Assembly (NCBI GenBank): GCA_031266025.1
Contig: JAISBV010000031.1
Coordinates: 1-45,946, forward strand
Direction: 5' to 3'
DNA: 45,946 nucleotides
Source of the DNA: Eubacteriales Family XIII. Incertae Sedis bacterium
GTDB lineage: Bacteria; Bacillota; Clostridia; Peptostreptococcales; Anaerovoracaceae
Positions 38,565-45,946 of the stretch are shown one piece after another. The notes beneath the pieces were generated by a model. That model saw only the letters and a list, made by a program, of their open reading frames with translations, had not been told where the DNA came from and did no database searches. Each line of letters begins with the position of its first letter. The stretch's first letter is position 1. The position numbers and the translations under genes were made by a program.

Positions 38565-38642
38565 CGCCTATCCCCGTTTGTGTTTTTTGCAAACGGTTGG
38601 AAGGCGCCATTCGAGAACTCCCCCGCTTTAGCGGGCTTGGAG
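38565..38642 (-). other. Two hairpins between the ATP-grasp and racemase genes
   Basis: On the minus strand CCCGC-taa-AGCGGG spans the ATP-grasp stop codon (about 38638-38626), followed by CCGTTTG-caaaaaaca-CAAACGG (about 38595-38573). Neither has a run of T after it, so they look like mRNA processing or stability structures, not full terminators. Confidence 0.4.
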
Positions 38643-39857
38643 TTTACCGTAATATTTGCGAAATTTGAGAAAATGACCGAGCAAATTCTTCCTGACGCCA
38701 AGCACATGCCTGAGACCGCCGTCAACCTTGTAGAGCAGCGGATTCACAGATAAGCCTTCGCTGATCAGACGCTTCATCTCCGCCCTGTAAGGCGTCTTCG
38801 GTATATATTTGAACGCTACGCGCTTTGGCACAACCATCCACAAAGAGCGCGCGGTCACGACCTTGGGCTGCAAATCTCGTTCATATACGGTATCTTCAAC
38901 GAGATAGCGAGCGATGTTTTCGCCCGCGCCCGTTACATAATAATTACTCCTGCCCTGCCGCGCGTTCAGCTCGAAAACCTTAAATTTCCCGTCCCTGCGG
39001 TCATATTTGAGATCAAAATTGGAAAAGCCCGTATAGCGCAAATCCTCCAAAAACACCGAAAGCTGAGTCTGCACGGTTTCGTCGTATTCCGTGATAATCA
39101 CAGCGTGATTGCCTATACCGTGCGGCGTGTGTTCCTCAAGAAGCACATGTCCCATACATGACAGTCTGACGCGACCGTTGCGGTCGGAGTAATTGGTCAG
39201 CACCCGCATAAATGTATCGTCGCCGGGTATGAAGTTTTGGATAATATTGGAATCGTTATAGCCTGACGCGTATATACGGTCAAGAATATCGTCGGCCTCG
39301 TCGCGCGTAGCGACCTTAAATACCTTGTTTTGGCCCGTGAACGGATGATCCCAGTAAGCGACGCCGTTCGAGGGTTTGATTATGTACGGGCCGTCAAACG
39401 GCAGCTCGTAATCGCGTCCTGTTTCCGCGCGATGCACTGCCGTATCAGGATAGTCTATGCCTTTTTCACGGCACAGCGCGTAAAATCGCTCCTTATGCGT
39501 CAGTGTATCAAGGAGCGGAAGATCTATATACGGAGCGATTACGTTTTTTTCAAACAAACCTTTGTTAGCGCTGATACTGCGGGCATAGCTGTCGCCGCAG
39601 CCGATCAGCAGGATTTTTCGCTCGCTGTATTCGCGCGCGAAGCTGTTGACGAGCTCAAGCAATATGCTGCGGTCGTCCGCGTTCGGAACGCTCGTATAGT
39701 CTATGATCCCGCTGTGCGCGCAAGGGCCCGCAGCCGCCCTGCCGAACGCTTTCGAGCGTATGCCGTACTGTTCGTGAAAAGCCCGAGCAACGCTGTAAAC
39801 ATTGATATCCGCAGCAAAGAGTAACGGGATGAAATCGAAGGCCGTATATCCGCCCAT
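38628..39857 (-). CDS. ATP-grasp ligase, D-aspartate ligase-like
   Basis: The 409-residue ATP-grasp enzyme has a pre-grasp domain (1-110), the ATP-binding part with FDGPYIIKPSNGVAYW (about 170) and the metal/catalytic stretch FKVFELNARQGRSNYYVTG near residue 307. Its closest described relatives by layout are Asl-type D-aspartate ligases that attach D-Asp to the Lys side chain of the peptidoglycan precursor. The next gene encodes an aspartate-type racemase, the same pairing known from Enterococcus faecium. Another carboxylate-amine ligase activity is possible. It starts 3 bases after the upstream membrane protein's stop. Confidence 0.68.
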   Translation of the reverse strand: MGGYTAFDFIPLLFAADINVYSVARAFHEQYGIRSKAFGRAAAGPCAHSGIIDYTSVPNADDRSILLELVNSFAREYSERKILLIGCGDSYARSISANKGLFEKNVIAPYIDLPLLDTLTHKERFYALCREKGIDYPDTAVHRAETGRDYELPFDGPYIIKPSNGVAYWDHPFTGQNKVFKVATRDEADDILDRIYASGYNDSNIIQNFIPGDDTFMRVLTNYSDRNGRVRLSCMGHVLLEEHTPHGIGNHAVIITEYDETVQTQLSVFLEDLRYTGFSNFDLKYDRRDGKFKVFELNARQGRSNYYVTGAGENIARYLVEDTVYERDLQPKVVTARSLWMVVPKRVAFKYIPKTPYRAEMKRLISEGLSVNPLLYKVDGGLRHVLGVRKNLLGHFLKFRKYYGKLQAR

Positions 39858-39860
39858 GCG

Positions 39861-41027
39861 CTACATGTCCTCGCCGTCACTGTAGCGAGAGCCGCGATCT
39901 TCACCGTCATGTCCGCGAAAATCGTTATTTTCACCGGCATTTTCATAAAGATTGCCGGCGCCGCCGTCATTTTCGTAACCGGCAATATCCGCAGCGCGAT
40001 GCTCATCGGTCGCAATGCTGTTCTCGCCGGCTGCGGCGCGCCAAGTATCGTTCGCGCCCTCCGTATTCGTAAAAGTTCCGCCGTTTGCGGGCAACAAACG
40101 TCTGCGGCCCGAGAGGATATCGTAAAATATAGATTGGGCGACTGACAGATACGCGAACAAAGGCGCCTGAATCACGCCGCTGAAGACGGGCAGCGCGAAC
40201 ATCGTTACGGCAGACGGCGCATACCCGAGCGCGTATATTATAAAATACAAAACGACGTACACCAATACAAACCATCCTATAAAGCTGAGATTCAAATGAA
40301 GCAGCTTTTTTTTATTTCCGAACATCATATTGCGGCTTTGTCTGAGGGTCGCAAGAACGCCGCCGCGCGGTTCGTCAATGAGCAGGAAAAAGGTTTGCGC
40401 GTATGTAAGCACAACCCTGACGACGAACACCATCATAACAACGATCACAATAACCCCACAAACGATTATAGCCGGGAGCGCCATAATCGCGCCCGCAACG
40501 CCGTATCCGTTAATAAATAAAGGTAACGTCGCCACAGCCATTAAGGAAATGACTATGATGAAGGGCAGACACCAAAGGAATACGCGAAGCATAATCATCA
40601 AATACGAGCCCAGTGCTCTGAAAAAATTATTGAAACCGTCAAGAATCATACCGAGACCGGGTCTCGCGCCGCGGGCGGTCGAGAGTATAAAGCCCGAAAA
40701 ACCCAAAAGTAACGGCCCCGATATAATCAGTACATAAAGAGCCGATATCAAAGAGCGCCCCTGCCGCCCCGTAATCGAAGCCGCATCGGCGCCGAAGAGC
40801 GAATTGTAGATATCCGAGTTGCCGCTTCCGCCAAAGACGGCGAAAGGATCCGAGATGGCGGCAGTCGCGCCTCCGAATATAAAGTCGAGCACAGCCGCCG
40901 GCAGCATAAGCATAATGTAATAGAATATATATGCGAAGACGGCGGTTTTCCAATGTCCTCGCAGCTCCGCCAACGCCATGCGCCTTATATTCTTCGCGGG
41001 CTCCGTTATCCTGATATACTGTTCCAT
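39861..41027 (-). CDS. DUF975-like integral membrane protein
   Basis: The 388-residue protein has about six membrane helices (between about 25 and 310), loops with NIRRMALAELRGHWKTAVFAY at the start and SLIGW/LSFIGWFVLVYVVLYF in the second half, typical of DUF975 proteins. The last 80 residues are hydrophilic and rich in Asn, Asp, Gly and Glu. The function of the family is unknown. The ATG at 41027 has GAGG just upstream. It is first in a minus-strand operon with the ATP-grasp ligase, racemase and murE, so it may help export or organise cell-wall precursors (inference). Confidence 0.75.
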   Translation of the reverse strand: MEQYIRITEPAKNIRRMALAELRGHWKTAVFAYIFYYIMLMLPAAVLDFIFGGATAAISDPFAVFGGSGNSDIYNSLFGADAASITGRQGRSLISALYVLIISGPLLLGFSGFILSTARGARPGLGMILDGFNNFFRALGSYLMIMLRVFLWCLPFIIVISLMAVATLPLFINGYGVAGAIMALPAIIVCGVIVIVVMMVFVVRVVLTYAQTFFLLIDEPRGGVLATLRQSRNMMFGNKKKLLHLNLSFIGWFVLVYVVLYFIIYALGYAPSAVTMFALPVFSGVIQAPLFAYLSVAQSIFYDILSGRRRLLPANGGTFTNTEGANDTWRAAAGENSIATDEHRAADIAGYENDGGAGNLYENAGENNDFRGHDGEDRGSRYSDGEDM

Positions 41028-41414
41028 AAAAACCTCACATTCGCGCGATATGATACAAACACAATAAATATATACTGACGAGCATTTGAATTTTCCATAA
41101 ACGCGAGTCAGTAATACTCGTTTCCTCTGTCCGACCGCAACTGCGGTCGGAATTTTCAATCGCTCACGAGTACAACTTATATATTACCATATAACGAGAA
41201 GTTTTGGAATCGTTTAAAACGCTTTTGCGGATTTTTTCCGGCTGACTGACAATATCGAAATCCAATGCCTTAAGAAAAATATAGAATAATTTCAAAAATG
41301 TAACTGATTTGTGACTGTTAAGGTGTATACTGTAATTACAACTTGCCTGTTTTGATGTGTTTGCCCATCTAAGGTATTTTACATGGGTGGCGGCGGAAGA
41401 GAGGAAACGGGACG
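41028..41414. other. Gene-free gap with hairpins and repeated words
   Basis: The gap holds a 9-bp hairpin TCCGACCGC-aact-GCGGTCGGA (41130-41151). It also has a word GCGGATTTTTTCCGGCTG (41227-41244) that recurs at 10746-10763, and the 120-bp upstream region (41280-41397) shared in inverted orientation with 31607-31726. A TATACT box at 41327 may belong to the downstream gene. The promoter of the cell-wall operon must be here, but no clear -35/-10 pair stands out. Confidence 0.5.
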
Positions 41415-42521
41415 ATGAAAAGCATAGAAAACACAGAAAGCATTGAAAGAAGAATGTTCCGCTTGCTTGTCTGCGCCTTGGGTTTGCTGCTTATCTTCGC
41501 GCTCGTGAAGGGCGGCCCGCAGGCGTGACGAGCATTGAGGATCAATCGTTTTACAATTGCGTCGGTTTGACTGATATTGATATTCAGGACGGCGTAACGA
41601 GCATTGGAGAACATGCTTTTTCCGGTTGCACCGGCCTGACAGAGGCCAGCCTTCCCGACAGCGTGACGGAGATTGGCGACAGTGCGTTTCACAGTTGCAT
41701 GAATCTGGCAAGGATAAACATTCCGGACGGCGTTACGAGTATCGGAGGGCTTGCGTTTTACCAATGCGTTCCCCTGACGGAGATAAACATCCCGGACGGC
41801 GTGACATATATAGGGAGAATCCCGTTTTACGGTACCGGCATCACGGAAATCACCGTTCCGGCTTCTGTCTCCTCGGTTGGATCAGCCTCGCTGCAGCTCG
41901 GAGGCGGGCCTTTCGGCGGGATGGGTAATTTGACGGAAATCGTGGTTGAGCACGGCATGGAATCGCTTCCGGCAAACATTTTCTATTGTGTCGGAGCCTA
42001 CAGCACAGCGCTTATCTATGTACCCATGAGCATAGTTTCGGGCGCGGACACGGCGGGAATGACGGGCGTTGATTCGTCGTCGGGCATTGATTTGTCGAGG
42101 GGTATTACTGTTCGCGGCGTCAAAGGAAGCTATATCGTCGCATGGGCCAAGAACAATGGACTCCGATACGAAGAAGTGGACGGCGAGATCAGCAAGACCG
42201 ATATAGAACACGCGTGGCTGAACGTGCCGTATCAATACATAATAGAAACCGGTACATACGAAAATATAGGCCTGGATTTCAAGGTAGTGGACGAAACTAA
42301 ACTGCCGGCCGGTTTGGAATTGCTGCCGGACGGCCGCTTTCACGTTCGACCTGCGCGGCCCGGCGCCCGCGAACGATCCGGAAGCCCCTGCCGAAAACAC
42401 GGCGCCTGAGCCGGGGTCTCCCGTCACGGGTCTTCCCGGCGCGCCATTCCTTAAAGCCGCGCTCGCCATTGTCCTGCTGACAGCGGCGGCCCTTGTACTG
42501 CGCGCGCGCCGCGCAGGCTGA
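41415..42521 (+). pseudogene. BspA-like leucine-rich-repeat surface protein, frameshifted
   Basis: The first 37 codons (41415-41528) encode a signal peptide and end in TGA. The leucine-rich part (41525-42409; five LRR_5-type repeats of about 23 residues such as GVTSIGEHAFSGCTGLTE) follows in another frame whose GTG overlaps that TGA. After GRFH the original C-terminus continues in a third frame and ends with a Pro-rich spacer, SPVTG, a hydrophobic helix and RARRAG, a sortase-type anchor (about 42340-42521). Two frame breaks therefore separate signal, repeats and anchor. The upstream 120 bp and the C-terminal coding part are shared with the relic at 31.3-31.7 kb. Confidence 0.75.
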
Positions 42522-42568
42522 GCCGCGCATATACCCGAGACGCAGACAATATTTTCATTAAGCCGGCA

Positions 42569-44626
42569 TTACTGCCGGAGCACCCATCCGCCGTTTTGCC
42601 AGTCGTATATGCGGTCATTGTTGGAATCTTTGTCAACCGGCAGACCGTGCAGTACGCCCGTACCGTTTTCATCGGAACTCCAACCTCCGCCCCAAAGCAC
42701 ATTTTTGATCTGCGCGCCCGCAGGGATTATCACTTTACCGCCATCGACGCCGGCCATCTCACCCGCGACTTCGAGAGTTCCGTTCACAATAAATGTACTG
42801 TGAATTGTGATTGTGGCCACATCTTCAATAATCCAAATCGGAACATCAATATCTTCGGTTATTTCAAAACTGTTTGTGATTCTTAAACCGTTCGGGTTAG
42901 CCTCACCGGCATTTATGTCAGCTATGGCCGCCAATAACTGCGCCAAGTCATATACCGCCAGCGCACCTCGCTCGCCATCCCACTCCCATACGCCATCATC
43001 ATTCAATTCGAAAAGCAAGTGATAACCGTAAGGTTTTGGATTCTTCGTTTCTTGTGCAAACCATCCAACAATTTCCGCTATACATGCCGAATTTCCTTTG
43101 ACAGTCGCCCATTTGCTGAATTGTAAAACCGGAAGACTTCGGCCCGGTATTGCTGTTTGTGTCGTTAAAACGCCTGTTTCACCTACAGACAGGGTTCCTC
43201 CAACATACATACTTGCGCTATTCGTATCAAAATCCAGTACAAAAGTTCCGTCTATCACAAGCTCATCCCCGCCGCTGACACGGAGCAACACACCACTGCC
43301 TATCGTCAGCGTTACGCTTTCCGGAATGTATAGGATACTGTTGGCGCCGGACATATTCAGGTCATACGCATCAAACGGCTCATACAGACCGACCGCTCCG
43401 GTCGTTACCGTCATATCCCTCGTCACAACGATACGCACGTTCTCCGTTCCGGCCTTGATAATCTGAACAAGCCTATCCGGGTTGTCGACTTCGACGGTTT
43501 GCGGCTCGCCCGGGTTCGTGCTCGGAGGCGCGCCTGTGTCCGAACCGCCGCCACCGCCGCCCGTAACAATGCCCGGCGTCGCCGGCGTCGTCTGCGTTTC
43601 ACCTGCCCTCACTACGCCGTTTGCCGTTGTGACATACGACTCGCTGTTGTTGACAATGATCGTGCCCGGCGTCTTTACGATGGCGCCCACCGCCTCGGGC
43701 TTCACGGTTACGGACGACAGCGTACCGTCGCCCTCAACCTCTGCGCCGTCGGCGTCGATCATGAGCGTTTCCACGCTCGCGCCCTTTTGCACTGTGATTC
43801 GTACGCCGTTTTCCACGATCTCTATGGACTGTATCGTAACGCCGCTTTCCAGTTGAATATGCACGTTTGCCTTGCCTGTGACAAGGGCCGCTACCTTGCT
43901 GCCGTTTTTGATTACAATGGATTGGCTGCCTCCGCCGTATACGACGAGACGGCCTGAAACGCTCGTGTTGTCGAGGGTAAGGTCTCCGTCACCGACTCCA
44001 TGTCCAACAATGATATCACCCAAAACGGCGCCGTTTTTTATAGTAAGATTCGGCTTGCGTACGATCAGGGTTTTCTCGTATGTTTTGCCCGTCACATCGG
44101 CGTCGGCAATAAATGAAATCGCGTTGTAAGCGGATTGCACGAGCTCAGCCCGCGTAAACGTACCCTTGGGATTGTATTCGTTGCCCGGTACGCCCTGCTG
44201 CGCGCCGGACGCGCGAAGAGCGTAGACGTAAGCGCGGAATTCCGCGCCGATCGCCGCGTCGTCGGCGTAGAGCGCCGCCGGTTCGTCGACCGGTTCCAAA
44301 CCGAGTGTCTGTGCGAGCGCTTTCGCCGCAGTCTCGCGGGTGACAGGCGCCCCGGCGCGCCAAGCCGGCACATCACCGCCGAGCAGACGCGCAAGCACTA
44401 TATCGAGATCGACGGCGCGCATCGCGTCGTTAGGCCCAAATCGCCCGTCGCCGTAACCCCGCAAAATTTCGGCTTCGCCGCCGCTCCACGCGCTGATCGC
44501 GTCATAATACCAATCACCGGGCGTCACATCCGTATAGTCCGTATCCGTCGCCGATGCCGTAAGGCTCGCGAATGCGCCTATTACAAGGCATAACGCGAAT
44601 GTGAGGAATATCGTTCGTTTTTTCAT
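42569..44626 (-). CDS. SLH-domain secreted beta-helix surface protein
   Basis: The 685-residue protein has a signal peptide (1-27) and two to three SLH repeats (about 30-190; WYYDAISAWSGG, GYGDGRFGPNDAMR, YNPKGTFTRAELVQ), which anchor to pyruvylated wall polymers. Repeated short beta-strand segments (about 190-330) read like a parallel beta helix, then a Gly-rich hinge (GGGGGGSDTGAPP) and a second region of similar strands to the C-terminus. The function is probably structural or adhesive. AAAGGA lies 8 bases before the ATG. It converges on the frameshifted LRR gene, with 47 bases between them. Confidence 0.85.
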   Translation of the reverse strand: MKKRTIFLTFALCLVIGAFASLTASATDTDYTDVTPGDWYYDAISAWSGGEAEILRGYGDGRFGPNDAMRAVDLDIVLARLLGGDVPAWRAGAPVTRETAAKALAQTLGLEPVDEPAALYADDAAIGAEFRAYVYALRASGAQQGVPGNEYNPKGTFTRAELVQSAYNAISFIADADVTGKTYEKTLIVRKPNLTIKNGAVLGDIIVGHGVGDGDLTLDNTSVSGRLVVYGGGSQSIVIKNGSKVAALVTGKANVHIQLESGVTIQSIEIVENGVRITVQKGASVETLMIDADGAEVEGDGTLSSVTVKPEAVGAIVKTPGTIIVNNSESYVTTANGVVRAGETQTTPATPGIVTGGGGGGSDTGAPPSTNPGEPQTVEVDNPDRLVQIIKAGTENVRIVVTRDMTVTTGAVGLYEPFDAYDLNMSGANSILYIPESVTLTIGSGVLLRVSGGDELVIDGTFVLDFDTNSASMYVGGTLSVGETGVLTTQTAIPGRSLPVLQFSKWATVKGNSACIAEIVGWFAQETKNPKPYGYHLLFELNDDGVWEWDGERGALAVYDLAQLLAAIADINAGEANPNGLRITNSFEITEDIDVPIWIIEDVATITIHSTFIVNGTLEVAGEMAGVDGGKVIIPAGAQIKNVLWGGGWSSDENGTGVLHGLPVDKDSNNDRIYDWQNGGWVLRQ

Positions 44627-45040
44627 GGCGTGTTTCCTTTCTAAAAAAAGACTGAATTAAAAATAGCGTGTTTATTCAAAAAACCCTTGTGTTTTCTGCG
44701 GCGCCGAGCAACGCCGGCTTGTATGATCATTGCCGTTGCCGATTTTGAAACCGGCTATAAAAAAGTCTGCTTTTTTATAGTTGCACTGTACAATTCAATA
44801 ATAGCGTATAACTTTCACTGTTTCAAGCATTTTCAAGAAAACTAACAAAAAAACTGTATTTGCCGGGGCAAAAAACACCCCGGCTGTCTTTCTCACGGTC
44901 GAAAATCAGTAAAATGTATCGGTACAAAAAAACAGACTTTTTTACAGTTAATCCTTTGCGGCTATTATGATGACACATAGTTCCTTTCATCTCATGACAA
45001 TGTACTACAAACCCAATAAAGTATTGCAAATCCGTACAAC
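44627..45040. other. AT-rich gap with repeated palindromes beside the recombinase
   Basis: CTATAAAAAAG-tctg-CTTTTTTATAG (44755-44780) is a perfect 11-bp hairpin. An inverted, slightly diverged copy lies at 44922-44947 (GTACAAAAAAACAGAC...). A GC-rich stem, GCCGGGG/CCCCGGC, at 44862-44884 may end recombinase transcripts. No gene is visible. An element end or crossover site could lie here. Confidence 0.45.
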
Positions 45041-45946
45041 TTAAATCTTCCATTCAATCAGAACATTATCACTCGTTGCCTTAACGCTTGAAATAAGCCT
45101 GCTCGCGACAATGCGCCTGTCCTCAAAGCCCACGTTGTCCCAATCCTGCAAATAACCCGATATGCGCGTTATCTGTTCGGGCGAGACGGCCTCGGCGGTC
45201 ATGTCGGCAATGTCTTTCATTATCCGTTGCCGCTCCGCGTCCAGTTCCTCAATCTTGCTGTTCGCGTAGCTCAAAAGCGTCGCGTTCGCGCCCGTCAGTG
45301 TGTTTATCAGCTTTTCAATCTCGTTTTCCGTTTGCACAAGCGACACGTTCAGCGCGGTCAATTTGGGGTTCGCCTTTGCGAGATTTTTGCCCGTCAGCGT
45401 CAGGAAGTCATTCATTTTACGGCGCATTTTGCCGTAGATGAAGTCCTCCACATCACGCACCCGGAGCGTACCGCAACCCTCGCACGAGCGGCTGTCGGCG
45501 CGCTTGCGGCAACGGAAATATCCCGCTCCCGCCGAATTTACATTCCCCATTAACCCGGCTCCGCATTTGCCGCATTTCACTTTTCCCGCAAGCCATGTAT
45601 TTTTTGCCTTGCGCGTGGTGGAGAGACAGGTGTTCCGCAACAGCTTTTTGCGGCAGGCAAGCCACATGTCGGAGGGAATGCGCCCCTTATGCGGCGCGAG
45701 TACGAGAATATGTCCTTTGAGGTCATAATTCTTGTTGGTGGCCACATCCCGCCCCCGGTAGAGATAACAGCCGTTTTCCCCCTCAAAGTCCGCCGCGTCA
45801 TTCACGATTTCCACGCCCTGCGACTTGAAAAATTCGTAAACGCCCAAATCCGCTTTTACATAGATGGGATTGCGCAACATCAGCGAGAGGGTCTTGCGAT
45901 TTAATTCGCTGTCGTCAAAGGTCAGCCCCCGCTCCGCGAAAAGACG
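45041..45946 (-). CDS. Large serine recombinase, C-terminal part (runs off the window)
   Basis: The reading frame is open to the window edge, so 301 C-terminal residues are seen and the catalytic N-terminal domain lies outside. Visible in order: part of the recombinase domain (KTLSLMLRNPIYVKADLGVY), a zinc ribbon with CGKCGAGLMG and a later CEGCG, and a long coiled coil (about 180-270) as in TnpX/TndX-type and phage integrases. Such enzymes move conjugative transposons, prophages or SCC-like elements. Its gene usually lies near an element end; the left flank (44627-45040) may hold that end. Confidence 0.9.
   Translation of the reverse strand, partial: RLFAERGLTFDDSELNRKTLSLMLRNPIYVKADLGVYEFFKSQGVEIVNDAADFEGENGCYLYRGRDVATNKNYDLKGHILVLAPHKGRIPSDMWLACRKKLLRNTCLSTTRKAKNTWLAGKVKCGKCGAGLMGNVNSAGAGYFRCRKRADSRSCEGCGTLRVRDVEDFIYGKMRRKMNDFLTLTGKNLAKANPKLTALNVSLVQTENEIEKLINTLTGANATLLSYANSKIEELDAERQRIMKDIADMTAEAVSPEQITRISGYLQDWDNVGFEDRRIVASRLISSVKATSDNVLIEWKI

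Overview
The window looks like a chromosomal segment of a Firmicute, most likely of the class Clostridia. The signs are AGGAGG-type ribosome binding sites, short -35/-10 promoters, tightly packed co-directional operons, sigma-54, tandem LTA-synthase-like membrane enzymes, PepF and M29 peptidases, an SLH-domain surface protein and a BspA-like leucine-rich-repeat protein. Base composition is moderate in G+C, but the toxN locus is visibly AT-rich. I did not identify the species.

Left part (about 0.3-28 kb): housekeeping genes, mostly on the minus strand. In transcription order the groups are: tadA, an Ig-like membrane protein and ispE; rpoN, then the glycolytic block gap-pgk-tpiA-eno; a SEC-C protein and a homoserine dehydrogenase without ACT domain; on the plus strand an M29 aminopeptidase; deoB; an overlapping five-gene operon (NYN/LOTUS protein, small membrane protein, two LTA-synthase-like enzymes, metallophosphoesterase); nhaD-like antiporter; ilvC-ilvB without ilvN; an RluA-family pseudouridine synthase; pepF-nadK. 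Between these operons lie several families of structured intergenic repeats, which I describe from internal comparison.

Middle part (about 28-33.5 kb): an accessory island. It holds an MFS exporter, an IS110-family insertion sequence with a candidate bridge-RNA leader, a decayed copy of a surface-protein gene, two near-identical 135-136 bp MITEs in opposite orientation with 8-bp target duplications, a complete type III toxin-antitoxin locus (promoter, tandem 37-nt antitoxin repeats, attenuating terminator, ToxN endoribonuclease), and an orphan PASTA-domain gene.

Right part (33.5-41 kb): cell-wall genes. Plus strand: M23 peptidase, a candidate structured RNA, murI and a small partner gene. 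Converging on them from the minus strand: a DUF975-like membrane protein, an ATP-grasp ligase resembling D-aspartate ligase, an aspartate/glutamate-type racemase and a MurE that lacks the usual meso-DAP signature. Together this reads as a module that makes D-Asp (and D-Glu) and builds a non-DAP peptidoglycan stem with a D-Asx bridge.

Far right (41-46 kb): a frameshifted BspA-like gene with a cryptic sortase-type tail, an SLH beta-helix surface protein and the 3' part of a large serine recombinase that runs off the window, suggesting the edge of another mobile element.
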